Source of the DNA: Narthecium ossifragum
Lineage: Eukaryota; Streptophyta; Magnoliopsida; Dioscoreales; Nartheciaceae
Reading direction: 5' to 3'
NCBI GenBank assembly: GCA_963920575.1
Contig: OY986967.1
Span: forward strand, 25,003,648-25,067,647
Length of the DNA: 64,000 nucleotides
The notes under the pieces are model-generated. The model searched no databases, was not told the origin of the DNA, and saw only the letters and a list, made by a program, of their open reading frames with translations. Below, piece after piece: positions 17,101-32,100 of this stretch; position 1 is the stretch's first letter; each line of letters opens with the position of its first letter. Position numbers and translations under genes: made by a program.

Positions 17101-20100
17101 GTAGTAGTTGATCGGCTGACAAAATATGCACACTTCATTCCCATGGCTCACCCGTATACGGCGGCTAAGGTAGCAGCGGCATTCATACAACATGTTGTGA
17201 AGTTACATGGAGTTCCTCAAAGCATTGTTAGTGATCGGGATCGAGTGTTCATGAGCCATTTTTGGCAGGAGTTCTTCAAACAACAAGGGACCAGTCTGAA
17301 GATGAGTACAGCTTACCACCCTCAAACAGACGGCCAGACCGAGGTTACTAACAGATCCCTCGAGCAGTACCTTCGGTGCTTTGCGAGCCAGCAACCCCGA
17401 CGCTGGACAGAGTTCCTACCTTGGTCAGAATATTGGTATAATACCACATACCATAGTTCGACAGGTATGACGCCGTTCGAGGCAGTGTACGGCCGGCCTC
17501 CACCGGGGATTCCTCACTATCTGGCCGGTGTTTCTCCGGTAGCTGAAGTGGATCGGGCTCTTGTTGAGCGTGATGAAGTGGTTCGACTCCTCAAAGACAA
17601 CCTTCATAAGTCTGTCAATTGAACCAAGCAGTTGGCAGACATGCATAGGCGGGAGGAGACCTTCGAAGAGGGCGATTGGGTGTATTTGCGGCTTCAACCG
17701 TACCGTCAGACTTCGGTTTTCCGCAGGGCACACCAAAAGTTGGCAAGCAGATTTTTTGGGCCTTATCAGATTCCCGCTCGAGTAGGGGCGGTGGCTTATC
17801 GATTGGCTATGCCAGAAGCAGCTAAGATTCATCCTGTGTTCCATGTTTCACTATTAAAACGGCGGATTGGACGGAATGAACCAGTAGTCGTCGAAGCACC
17901 ACCGTGTTTGGAGGAGGGCGTACCACTCTTAGAACCGGAGTCCATTCTGGACTATCGCTGGGTGAAGCAAGGGCGCCACTACGTGACTGAGGCTCTCGTC
18001 AAATGGTCGAGTCTTGCACCAGAAGATGCTACTTGGGAAGATGTGGAGGTGTTGCGGCGGCAATTTCCGGCGCTCGTCCTTGAGGACAAGGACGCTTTTC
18101 AAGGGGGGGAGAATGATAGGCACGGACGCCCAATCAGGAATCGCAAACCCAACCCACGGTATCTTTAGTCAGGAGTCCGGATCTTATTGGTATTGCTAAT
18201 CTTAGTTGGATAATAAAGGCTGGATTAGTAGGGTTATTTATCTTAGTTGGAGTCAGTCTGGTTATCTTAATATGTTGAGTCAGAGTCCCAGTTAATCACA
18301 AGTGTAGTGAACGGCTGTGATGGAGTAGGGTTGATGGTTGTCATAGGGTTGAAGTATAAAAGGGTTGAAGTCTTGTAAGTCATCATCTTCTTGGATAATA
18401 AGAAACACAAAAGGGGTTTTCCAGCCATTAATTGGAGCAAGGGGTTCCTCCTCGGCCATTAAGAGAGGAGAGATCAGGCGTCTCAGGAGCTTCCTGCGAC
18501 CTTGATCTTATCAATGTACAAACTAGTGAATCCAATATTTCTTCTGTCTTCTGTCTTCTTTCAGTAGAACCAAATCACATTCTTATCGACGTAGGAGCTG
18601 AAAATCCTTTCAAGAAATAGCAAGATGACTAGATGGGGGGGGGGGGCGTTATCATAGAGAAAATCCTTCATAACTTTCCTTGGTGAAAAGGCTAATGCAG
18701 TCAAAATTAATAGATCTTACATGCAAACTCCTACCCGAGTAGATTCTTAGATTCTTTCTTATTTTAAACATGCCTTTGAAAAAAGTTCATGCTTCACTTG
18801 AGTGACTAATGAAATGACCCCAAGAAGATGAGTACCATAAGCGAACAAATTATACAGACCATAGGGCCCATAAAACAAGCCTGTGAGAAGGATCCAGTTA
18901 GCTAAGTAAGGTGTGGCCTATCAAGGCCTATAGTTTGATCCTAAACTTCGATTATCTTTCACAATATCAGTTATTGCCCCGATGACATTGTTATTTTTCA
19001 GTCCAGCCATTAAACTTTATACCTCTATCCCTGGGAAAGGGCCTTAATTTTGTTAATTTTGACCAACAACTAAAATTAAGCTAGTACTGATATGGCTTAC
19101 AAAATCACATGTTAGGAATGTAAATGCATGTTTTGATTATTAGTTGTAAAATGTATCAAAATAAGACACACCTACAAAAAGTACTAATGCTTTCTTGAAC
19201 TTCTACGAAGGTAGCAGATTACAAGCTGTATTACTCACATCAATATTAATGGATGAGAACCCTCAACAAACCAAGCACATAGTTGCTATAAAGGGTAAAT
19301 ATATTATAGATTTACTAAAAATCACTACAACTCACTTGCATTTGGGATGTTCATCACAACCAATGAAATATCCAGCACCAAACCGACTAACTTTAAATCT
19401 CAAGGTTCCTTCATAACAGCTGCATTGTTTGCAAAAGATATAACATAGTTAATTAGAGGAATCTACATTCGAGGAACAGAACAGATGTGATTAAAGTGTC
19501 ATTTGTACAAGAAGATCACTACATTTACCATCAGATACATGAAGGGAAAAGTGCTCAAGCTAAAAGTACCTTGGGCACACTCTACTATTATTTGGTAGGG
19601 GAGCAAACAATAGGTGGCCAAACTTTTCCTCCAACATTCTTTCTACCTGTAACACGAATAAAATAATGCTATTGCGTGTGAACCACATAAAAAGAAGAAA
19701 CAAATGGCTAAGAAGCCAAAACAGAAATTCAGCAGCACGAGACTTGCCTGTCTAATATCAACAGTAGTTGCAAGATCACAGTGCTTGCTAAATCTTGACC
19801 AATAATCTTTCAATAGACCCTTCCATTCAGTCATACCAGCAGAGACATTATCTAGCTGAGGAAGAATCAAAAACCACAAAACACTCACAAAATAGTCTAA
19901 AATCAATCATAAATAAAACCAAGTTTTGTGCAATAACATTTAATTAATGACAGATAACCGTGCAATGGTTTAGTCATGTATCAGAACCACAGGAGAAGAC
20001 ATCATCATGATTCATGAGAGCCAGAAACATCTACCATACGCTTTACCAAGAAAGTTTATTGACATACTGTAACATAAATAAAAAACTTAAACAGAAATGT

Positions 20101-23100
20101 TGTGAATCCATTACTGTCTAATTATGAATCTCGAATCAGGCAGACTAGATCAGGTTATGTTTCTAATCATATAGAAGTTTCCACCCTTAGCATCCATCTC
20201 CAACTAGTTTCCCAAGAGACAGGTATCAATTTATTGCCTTCGTACATTCCATGCCTACTACTGCTGCTTTTCAGATGTACAAGAATCAATGTCAGCGATT
20301 GCCATGTTGGACAGCAGATACCAGCACTAAGCGGCGTGTATCGTGCCGATTAATTATTGACACGATAGATGTACTAGCACAAAAAAACCCCGTGCCAATA
20401 CAAGTATTGTCACAGAAGAGCTTCGTGCCGCTGACCCAAAGTCCATGCCAAGTATCGGCATGTGAGGCCAACACGACTCATGCCACCGGAAGGGCAATCC
20501 TTGGTAAATTCCGAAAGTATCTTTCTCCCTGTGGCATTGTACAAGATGAATCAAGTTGCACAAAATAGAAGAAAGAGTAGGTAAACAGAACAGATTCGAA
20601 AGTTCATCCCTTTCAGAGGTCTTTGAATATAGCTGTTATGTCACTACAACTTTATGTTCGATTAGAAATACGCATGAACCCCTTCCAATTTCTTTCCTTC
20701 TTTTTTTCTTGTGTGGTGTTTCAGAAATCTCCAGGTGCCAAGTGCTCGGCGCCAAACCAGGTATAAAAAGTAGCACCTAAGCGCTTCAGGCACCTTGAAC
20801 GTATGCACAAGGCGCAGCCTAGCACCTAGGTATTAGGCGCCTTGAGTGGAGGGCACCCTCATCATACACATTAAACATTAATGCGATTTGGATCACAGAT
20901 TTGAGCACCTTCATCCCACCACAATTGAACATTAATGCGATTTGGGCACCATCATATGACTTGATTCCTAGCTTAGCACATCTCCAATGTGTTATGTACC
21001 ACACACTAGCCAATTTGATGAAACCTGCAGTATGCACATGGTCAGAATCATCAACTGATCTCAAAAGGCTTGTACCAGCATGACCACTGACCCAAATGTT
21101 TGTTATGCTCCAACATTGCTAGCAGATGTCGCAGAAGATTGACTGCTCTAGCAGCAGCCGAATGGGGCCGGAGTCAAAGGTGGGCTTCATCGGAAAAAAG
21201 TGAAAGAGAGGGAGAGAAGAGACATGAATGACACAAACTCAAGAAGATGGACAAGAAACAAAAACATTTATGTAGCAACTCCTTCACCGGTCAGGTTAAT
21301 CAAGGTCACCAACCGTCGCTATTGGAGGAGGGGTTTCACCACTAACTTTATTAATTAAACTCTAGATTCTAGGTTGCAGATTACAATCAAATGAAGGATA
21401 GAGGGTTAGTTAAACTGGTTGACCCCATCTAGAACATGAACTCAACTTGATACCCCCACCCCACCGGGGAATACTAACCATGCCTAGAAAGACACCTATG
21501 CAGCTTGCTTGGGGACCATGGGCCCAAGCAGGCACTTAAACCCATCTAGTAGGTTACCCTTTTGCCCCAATCAAAGAGGCTAGCAGACAAAACCACCTCA
21601 AGCTGGCACCAAGGTTTACACTGTCGTCGAATAGTCAGCACGAGGCAATTTGATGGCACGACACATGACTGCCTAGTGCCGACGATCCCACGACATTATA
21701 TGCATCGCTGGCCCAATCCCTGCCGATATGATGTGCCAGCGACTCTAAGTGAGAGTGTGAGAGAGAGGAAAGAAAAGGAGGAGAGGAGAGAAGACGGGGG
21801 ATCGAAGGTTGCATTGAGATCGGGGAGACGTCGCGCAAAATTGGAGAGTCATCAGGGGAAATCTGGAGCCATCGTTGCAGAGAACTTGAGACGGGTCAGT
21901 ACAAAGGGTTAGAGTTAGGCTTTTGACTTGCTTTTATACTTTTTATACTTGCTAAGTATTAACATTTCTTCGATGGCGCCCTAAAGATTGACCCGACAAC
22001 ACAAAACCAATCCACTCCTAAAAAATAACAACAATACAGGGCAAGTATCGTGCAGGTAAACTACTGGTGCAATAAGCCATGGCTGCTGCCTTTGCAACCG
22101 CATGGACTGCTTTATAAAAGTGATTTTCAGTGTCCACAATATGACCATTAATTCTAGAAAAATCTCAACTTTGATCACTAAGAACTCTTTCAAAACCTTC
22201 ACAACTTCTGTCCATGTTTTCATAGGTCTTAACTTCTCTTTCCTTTCACTTCAGCACAAATATAAACTCTGAATTCAACATCAAGACATAAGTCAGTACA
22301 TATATTATGCTAGAAAATTAGCCAGTAGTGAAGAGTACTGAATATAAAACTAAATGGTAACATAGAGCAAGGACAATTGGCAATTGAATTACCAATCTGA
22401 ATAGTCAGAATTCTCCTTACTGATCTTGCTCACAAAGACCCGAAAGAAATCAACAAATAAAATGGCATATATCACACAGTTGCCTCTTATATGATTGTCA
22501 GAAAATGATAATTCTGAAACATTCACCTATATAAAAGTTAATAAACATTGACAAACTACAGTATTATATCTGTTCAGCCAATACAAAAGGAGTTGGAACA
22601 AGGATTCATGGCACCATTAATCAAACACAAAGCAGAAAACTTAGTAAAATCACCTCATTCTCCATGTCAGCTGTGAAGTTATAGTCAGCAACTTCAGCGA
22701 AATGATGGGAAAGAAATGCAGATACCTAAAATGCAATAAAATAAAGACAAAAGATATAAAAAAAATACTAAATAGCCAAACAAAGAAGGCTTACGGTTAA
22801 TGAATATAATGACAAAAAAACCAACAAGACTGCCTTAACATGGATGCATATTATTTGTGAGCAAGTATCTGGTTAATCTCCCTGGACAATATGGCTCTTT
22901 TTGTCAAAACAAAATGGATATACTGAATCACTGATTGTATAGGACATTTTAAAAATCATTAAGTTGTACCTTAAATGAATGTCAAATTTTAGGAGATGTC
23001 TTCAATTGTTCATAAGAAATTCAAAGAGCATGGAGTAGGAATTCTAGCACAATGAACAACCGAATGACATACCATGCGGCCACGAAATTCAGGATGCATG

Positions 23101-26100
23101 GCTCGACTTTTCATCACCACATAGTTCCTGTCCTGCGAGCAACGATCAACTTCTATGGTTAAATAAAGCTCAATATAAATAAACAAGAACACATACTTCG
23201 AAAAAAGCCTCTAGAACTCTTAATGAATAATACAGATAAAACATAGTCATATCGGAATGAATAGAAGACAAGTGTAACATTATCAACTGGAAAGAATTAT
23301 GACTTCAAAAAGAAATTAAGATTGTAGTCCAAACATCAAGCAGTTATGTGCTAGCAGCTCATGCCCAGCTGACCTTTGATCGGCAATGAATGTGCCAAAT
23401 AGGTGGTCCGAAGGCGAGAGTGACATAGAGGCGAGGAGAGAGGTCACTGGCAAGATCATCAGGAGGAGAGGGTAGCACAAGGAAAGGTTGTAGGCGGGTT
23501 CCAGTGGCTGGAGGTATCAAGTGGGCCGTACAAGGCAGGCATGACATGCCATATCAGGCGCTCAAACACGCCTGGCCGGCATTGCAACTGTACTCGTGCT
23601 GGGCACGATTACTAAACCTTTAAATGAGCCACTTAGGAACAGGCCCATAGGGCACGACACATTGTCGGTGTCGATGGTGATGGTCTGGAGGAGATTGTGG
23701 ACTTCGGTGGGGGTTGATCTGGATTTTGGTCGAGGATGACGATGGTGAGGCTGGAGGTCATTGGGGACACCGGCACACAATGGATCTGGTCGAGGTTGAG
23801 GCCAAAGAAGCTGGAGGAGGTTGGAGACTCTGACATGCGGCCAATCTTGTCGAGGACAATGACGAAGATGAGGTTGCAGGAGTTCAGTTACCGACATGCA
23901 GTTGATCTAGTCGAGGATGACGATCTCGAAGTCCTCGACAAGGCTAGAGGAGGTCAGGGACCGGTTGATAGTGGATCTGATTGAGAATGGCAAGGCGGAA
24001 GGAAGTATGGGTCTAGCCAATAGTGGATCTAGTCGAGGAAGACTACCTCGACGAGGCTAGTGGTGCTCATGGACCATGGCCGATGGATCTAGTCAAGGAT
24101 GGCAGTGAATATGGCCGAGGATGGTTGGGAAGACGACACGCTGTTCGTAGCAGCATGTAGGCGGCAGCGGTGGCGTGCAACTGAGCCAGAATCCAGAGGA
24201 TGGGAGGAAAGTTTGGGAAAAAATGGACAATAAAAGAGAAGTTAAAACATGTGACAATCGAAAAGATTGGGCTTTTGATAGGATTGACATATTAATCAAA
24301 AAAATATGAGATACAAGTTGATGACTTAATCAGTTATCAGTATGACAGTACGAGTCTATGACAACATGCATGCTAGAATATCACTCATGAGCGTCCAAGT
24401 TCTCAAAATCTTGTATGATATGATCTATCTAGCTCCGAGATTTATTTGCTGCATCATCTACATCTTTCAAACATATTAAGACATCCAGTGTGTTTGAACT
24501 TATTATGTTCCTTCTTTCATCCAAAACTCTATTATTTGTGCTAAAAGTAGGCTTTGATGCTACTATAGACACCAAAACAGATAGTAGACCACTGGCCATG
24601 CTGGAAAGCACATGAAGCTTTCACCATGCTAAAATATCAAAACTTTTCATTTCCTCTTATGTAAGAAAATTAGCAAATTCCATTTGCAAGTATTCAAAAA
24701 GCTCAATACGGCCTTGAGTGTTACTACTGTAGTGGTCTTACCCTTTCTCTTCTACCTTAAAGCACTCCCAAACAAGACAATTACATTGTTTTTTTACCTT
24801 CTGCACGATTAATGGCATATTGTGCCACAGAAGGTTCACTTGAACCCTCCGAGATTTCCTCGAGTTCATTGAACCCTCTGAAATCTTGGTTTTCAAGATC
24901 CAAATCTCTAGGATCCATGTTCAGGATAACAAAAATATTGAAAATTGTGGAATTATAAAAAAACAAGAGAGTAAAGAGGAAATAAAATAAAATACTAATA
25001 TAAAATAGATTTTAAAATACCTCTACGAGTTCTGCAATTTCTTTGGAAGATTTGTTGTTAGATGAATGCTTGGAATAATTTCAGCAATTTAATGAAGAAA
25101 TTTGAGAGAGATAGTGAAATAATGTGGGGGAAATGAATGGGAATGGACCGAATGGTAAGATATATACAAGGGATTTAAATCGAATTACCATAATATCCTT
25201 GAAATTTAGCCATTTTACATTCATTACAAGGGGCAATATAGTCAATTCATGACAAATTACATTAATTGCCCCTAATTAAACCAATTGGAGAGGTAAAATT
25301 GGAAAAAGAGAAAGAAAAATCATACAAACAGTTTTAAAGAACAGAACTGCCTGTGTTTCCATAAGATATAGGAAACAATAATCAATTCGGTCCCATCAAA
25401 ATGACAAAAATCATACAAACAGTACCTGCAGTACTTTCATTATGGTTGCATAAGTTGAGGGCCTTCCAATTCCAAGTTCTTCCAACTTTTTAACCTTTAC
25501 GCAGTAGAGTACAAGCATTAAAGAACAATGGAAAACAAAATAAAGTGAATCAGATTAGTTGCTAATTCTCGAAAGAACATAGTATAAAGTACATGTTGCC
25601 ACAAGACACAAATCGAACCTTAAATCAGAAGTTTTACAGAAACTCACCAATGCCCCCTCCGAATACCTTGGGGGAGGTTTTGTATAATGCTGGTTGATTT
25701 CCACATTATGCAAAGATAGCTGATCTTTGACCTAGTGAAGGAAGATGAAGGAAGATCAAGAAAATAATGTCTTCAACTACGCCTTTAAAATTCACGATTT
25801 CTAACTCTTTGAGATAATAAATAAACAGTAGGCAGTAAAAGTTGAACAAAAAAGGAAAGTCTAAAAAATGAGAAGTGCCTATATATGCCCTAAAGAATGG
25901 TCATAGAGAAACTAGGTCATTGTTTAACATGCTGAACATATAAAACACAAAGGTGCAGTAAATAACACTTGACAAGTACTTAAAACTGAATCCAACTGAA
26001 AGTGGAACACATACCTTCAATTTCTCAAGAGCCTCAAAACTTGCCTCATAAGCCTTCTCCTCTATCTCGCTCTGCCCATTAAACATTTCATCTTTGTCCT

Positions 26101-29100
26101 AGAATTATATAAAACTTTCAATAAATTTTGATGAACTTGTCAACTTCAAAAATATTGCAAGGAGAATAAATAAAGTCCATAAATGTGCTATTTCATTTCC
26201 CGCCCATAAACACATTTGATGAAGGTCCATGTCTCAGCATTCAACACTCTTTTGTTTCCTAAGTCAGGCCATAGACTACATTTCTAGGCTAAACCAGAAG
26301 TTCTAGGAATGACCCACGAAGCCAAATGCATGAGCTTTTGACGACAAGAATGTAACTAACTTCTATATCAAAAATCAGATTTGTATTGGAAAAGCAAGGA
26401 TACCATCATACGGGCCATCAATATCGACATGAGAACAAAACCCAGACAATAAAGAACCAAATTCTTACAGTTCATTCATAAGGTCATAAACAGATATGCA
26501 AAAGAAAGTTAAAGGTATGAGTGACAAACCTTGTAAACTATTTGGTATCCTGGAAAACAAACTTTTGAAGCTGTAGACCGTAGAACAATGTCTCCTTCCA
26601 TGTTCCCAATATCAACTTGTATCTAGCAGGCAATAACAATTAGAGAAAATATATGACATTCAGACAAAATCAGAAATACAGGTAGGTATAAGTATAACTA
26701 ACAAATGCATTAAAAGGAAGCTAAAATGACTTGCACAGAACAACGATGAGCAGCGAATTCGAAAGATTCTTAAGAGATAAGTGTCATCTACGCTTGTGTG
26801 TGTGTGTGCATGAGTGCAGTAAGGTTGTGTGATATCATCAGACAACTAGAAGTAATATAACTGATGGAAAAGTGCCCATGTTTCCTCCTGTGTAATGTGT
26901 ATTGCTCCAATTAGAATAGGAAACAATATTTTGTACTTCAAGTTTTCACAGATTTCAGCCATAAATTGCATCTCTTATAGTTCCTTACTGAAATCCACAT
27001 ATGCACACACATGGTGTTACAATCCTTGCCCATGAATGCTGTAAAATGTAGCATGTAAAAAGCAATAAAGGGAGAACAAGTAGCAGGAAAAAGAATACTA
27101 AGCAAGTCAATGGTCAACACCGTTGGTTGCCATGCCAGTCTTTAGATGGCACGACAATTCCAAGATGAGGGCCTTCCAATTCCAAGTTCTTCCAATACTC
27201 GGCACGGACCTCTTCTAAGGTAAAACGTATATCAGCATAGGGTTTATGCCAATATATGGATCATGCTAGTAATTTGTTAGCAGGATAAGTATCGCTCTGT
27301 GATGGTATGTGTCGACTAGTATGGCAATCACTGGTCAACATGTAAACTAAGAGCTAAAATATAACCACAGGTTAATTGCCCAACAACAGAATCATTTTTC
27401 TTCTTAATATGAGTCATTTCTAAGTGTAATTCCAATAACAACTGCCAATTATCCAATAAAATGAAGATAAAACTGAATACAATAGCAAGGCACTTTGACT
27501 ATACGACAGCTTGAGCCAACAAATTTCAACAAGAAGACGGCTAGCATTTTAGTTTGACTTGCCACGCATACTTCATAACAAATAACAAAAAAAGAAGATA
27601 GAAGAAATGAAGCCAACAATAGATTAAAGAAGCACATAATTAAGCTAGTACAATATTTAAAAGCACAACCACTTAGCATTAGTAAGACCCTGGTTCAGGA
27701 CCTTCAGGTTACCTAAGTATTCCAGCAGTTTCTCATATTCAGTTAAATGTCTTAGAACAGTAGTCATACCATATCAAATGTTGAAGATTCCATTTGGCAT
27801 GCCACAGTTCGAGACCATATCAGAGTGTACAACTTAAGGGAATCATCATCAAGTATTCCAACTAGAGTTGCTGGAGAAAAGAGTTAAAAATGTGCAATCA
27901 GAATAAATTGACTAAAATATAAATCTGCATTGATAAGAGAATGCTTAAATACAAAAAATGACCTAATATACCATGCTTAAATGCATTGATAAAGAATGCT
28001 GGAAATTACAATCCTTTAAACAGACCCATCTTCGCTCCTCTCTTCTAATATCCCAGCTTGCACGTTCAAAGGACAGATATAATGAATGACACAACTATGG
28101 AAGTATCAGCTGTTCATCAATTGCTTTCTTTTCTAATTATATCAGTTGAAGCATCAAAAAACTGAAAGTACGCAAATACCAGCTATTCTTAGTCAATTTG
28201 CCTGGGTCCGTTTAGACTTGCAGAATAATTCCCTATATGCCAGGAGCAGACCATTTACAAACAAACAGCTCATTCAAGTTCAAATGTCTGCTGGTGATGC
28301 CTTATTTGTCTTGAGCATGCATCATGCACTAATTGTAGCACATATTCTACAAACCTAACCAATATAATCATCTAGAAAATAACTACCATTTCAGTTTCTC
28401 TTTTCTGGTAATTGAACTACTAGTTAATGAAAAAAGTCAGAGTTACTGGCCCTACAACAATACTGCTATTGCTCAAACATAAAGGTTGCATAATGTGAAT
28501 ATCAGGAATAATGCAAAGCTACTCCCAAGATATCTTGAGCAGTAAGGGACAAAAAAGCAGATTATCTTTGTACTGATAAGACATGTTGCTCCCAAACTAG
28601 TTGACACCCTGGTGCTCTTCACATTGTGTCATCCATTGCAAGCATGAAACTGTTCGGTTAAGTTCACACAAAACCCCAAACACCTATGTCCCTGCCTGTT
28701 TTGATGTCAGATAAAAAAAGTTAATGAAGTCATTTCTAATGCAATCTTATTCTTTCACCCTTCCGCTTCACGAACTCGGAATAAAGTTGGCTCTATCCAA
28801 TAAGTGATGAATTTGGCTATTATCTAGATAAGATGAAAACAATTTGCTTTCACATTCTCCAAGTTTCATCTACTATCCATTTTCACAATGGTCATACTTT
28901 TGGTACTTATTGAAGTTATTATATGGCATTATGCTTGGGTAGGATAGTAAAATTTTCACTCAATGGCAAAATGACTTACATGTAAGACAATAATATCTAC
29001 CTACCTATTTGTTTTTATAAAATTTCGGGACCAAACAGTTGATATTTTGCAGAGTTATTCCCTCTACTAGGAGCACAGGCATAGGCTACAAAATTCTGGC

Positions 29101-32100
29101 TTTCTTTCAGTGGTTTTTCTAATTTGACACACTCTACGAAGATTTCTAATGTAGATGATAAGCTGCACAATTATCTAATGCTAGTGAAAGATGAACTATT
29201 TCTCCTTCCTTCCTCAATATGAGGTTTGGATCACCCATCCACTTATGCCTCTAATGCCAATGCCTTCTCTCTAAAACAATGACTAGCACTTCACATCTTC
29301 AATTCTAAGAATGTCAATTTGCGAAGTTCTACTTGGTAATGAGGATTAAGGAAATCTTGTTGAATTTACAGTCAAACACCAAGAACATCTATTTTAAGGA
29401 TCTTACTAGAAAAAAATCAACATTAAAGCCAAACCACTACATTATGTATGATTTTTTCTAGACACATGAACATCTGTATTTGTTATTTTTGGAGGCACAT
29501 AATATACGAATGAAGGTGCTTGAACTAAAGTGGGGCAAGTTCAAATTAGGTCTTATTACAGCAATGTATTACATGGCAACCTCCTTATATTGGTGGGCCT
29601 AATAGCTTCATGCGCTTCTTGGGCATTCTTCACCTTCTTGAAATATTTACGTAAGCTCTTGGATACATATGTCTTCCCATACCTACATAGGGAAAGCAAT
29701 TTGTATTTTGTAAGGACAATGATTATCTTTCAAGACTTTCTGACATGACGAGTTAAGAATGACAAGAATGCACAAGGATAACAAGGACTAAAACATTTCT
29801 CACAAGAAAAAGACCGATGATTTTTCATGATAAGCAAAGACACGAATGAACCGTAGAAAGTCAAATGACCTACACGAACCCACAAAGGACTTCACAAAAG
29901 GTATCAGTTTCAAGACTAAAAGGTGTTCTTTCTCCAACAAAGATTTACCACAAAACCTTTGAGATATATCTTGAAGCTGTTTCCCAAAATTAATCTAAGC
30001 ATGAATAAGAATTCAAACCAATTAGTCCTAGCAGGGCAAGGCAGTAAAGAAGCAGATTCCAGAAGTATAATCTGAGGTTAAGAACATAATGAAGTACTCA
30101 ATGCTTGTCCAGTCAAATAAAAGGACTATGGGTTTCTAGACACACAGTATGAGCACTTAAACCAAAAGCAATTGCAAGGAGATATAAAAAGTTACCCAAC
30201 AGCTACTACTGTCTCCTTAAATGATAAATCCGCAAGAAAAAGTCGACAGACTCATTATTCAGAGAAGAAAACATAACCAGTATTTCTACAAGCTATCCAT
30301 GCACAAAAGAAGGTTCTCTATTCAGATAAGAACAAGTAACCAGTATTGCTACATTAAGTCAGTGAACAAAATGAAGTATAGTCCTAAATGTCTTAAACGA
30401 GAGACACATATAAACTCTGAATCATTCATAGATTCTAAATCTTAAAAAATCTCAATAATGTGAGGACATTCTAGATTTACCAAAGACTCGCAACTAGGAT
30501 TGGGACAACGTGCTAAGAATAGCTCCATAGTAAGTAGATTTTAAAGCAGTCACAAGGAAGAAGTAGAAGACTAAGCAACTACATACATTGACTCAACCAT
30601 GAGGTAACATGAGCTCCTTAAGGGAAACCCTAACAGATCAAGAAATACTTGCTTTAATCATCAGATAATGCAGTTAAATTTTATCCGCATAGGCAATTAA
30701 ACCACTAACTAGTACATTCATCCTTCATAAAGAAAATCATTTCCTAGAAGGAGAAGTCATAGATCAAGAGGTCGTTCTGCCCCTTGTCCCCGAAGATGAG
30801 TAATATACAATGTTGCTCCAACTTTATTCTAGAGGAAAGATTTGTTTATAAGGTATAAATGATTAAATAGCACAACTGCCCAATATCTCTTGATTAATGC
30901 AAGGAGCTATTCCTTTATGGCAATAATAAGCAGGGGATTAATGGCAAAACTCTTCGAGTATTCAGGTTAAAGACCAGGAAGTTGTAGAGAAGCACAAGTA
31001 GGATAGGGTTAATACAAATCCTCAATCGCTTACAGGCCAGTAAATAGACTTGCTTCGAGTAGATGAAATACCAACTACAAAAGTGCTTTTACGAGAGATT
31101 TCTAGCAGACTACAACTTGGTGACTCACCTTTCTTTAACCAAGGCACGAATATCCTCTGCAGCCTCATTGGAAATCTTGATTACAAAAGTACATGAAGCA
31201 TTGGGATAAGAGATAATGTTGCCAGAATATACAATGTGCACTACAAATTTTAGTCAGCAAGAAAAGCGCAAGAGAATTACGAGACATTTTTTAAAGAATG
31301 CAAAATGTACACTCATCCTAAACTAAACATATGAAAACAGTCAGAAATTAGACCAGGGCAAAATAGATATTCAAGGATGAGCACATAATGTTGGTCGGAA
31401 GCATAACACAGTCAAAATTTGGCCGCAATTGATACATTTAGCATATAACTGGCTCCAGTGCAATCTTTCATTCCATCACAAGTACTCTAATGATCACTCC
31501 GACATGATTTTCCAGTTGGTGCTAGTACAAATAAAAGTCAAGGAATGAGATTGTGCTTATTGTCGATAAAAATTGCCTACATCCTCAAGTATGCTCGTCA
31601 CTGAATAGATGTTCAGTAATGAGTGGAGGATCATAGCCTAAGGTTCAAGAAGATGTTTTGAAATTTTTAGGACTATTGACCAAATACACTCCCGCTATGG
31701 AAAAAAATGGAAGTCTAAGAAGTGTGTATATTAGATGGTTTTCAATCGTTGCGTTAAGAAATCACGAGGCATAGTCCCAAAACCTCTGCGGCAACAAGTA
31801 CTACAACCTCAAAAAATAAGTGGATCTGAGCCAAGATCAGAATGATTGTGGTCCAAAGGTAACTCCATTACATCAACCATTGAATTAACTAATTTTGAAT
31901 CAGAAAGTTCATGGAACAACCATCTTATAAACAGCAATATCACTTATATAGTCTCATACTGTCGAGAATGAGGAATATCGTCTAGTATGAGCCTGCTAAA
32001 ATTTTCACCAACATCCGATAAACTTATGAAGTAAAAGTCTCACCAGTAAGCATACAGTACAATAAATAGCCAGCTAAATTATGCTAAGCATTAAATATCA

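Larger units (their letters stand above)
13076..18513 (+). mobile_element. Ty3/gypsy chromovirus LTR retrotransposon, complete, in a topoisomerase intron
   Basis: The element has two 400-bp LTRs, a 5-bp target duplication ATGTA (13071-13075 and 18514-18518), a primer-binding site matching initiator tRNA-Met (TGGTACCAGAGC at 13478) and a purine tract just before 18114. It is inserted antisense to the topoisomerase gene between the zinc-ribbon exon and the next exon. Its small size, short LTRs and C-terminal chromodomain fit a Reina-like chromovirus; the clade is an inference. The LTRs differ at one position that I can see, so the insertion is very recent. Confidence 0.96.

Noticed and set aside
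29530..29748. 72-residue plus-strand frame with hydrophobic stretches
   Set aside because: It is antisense to topoisomerase exon 6.
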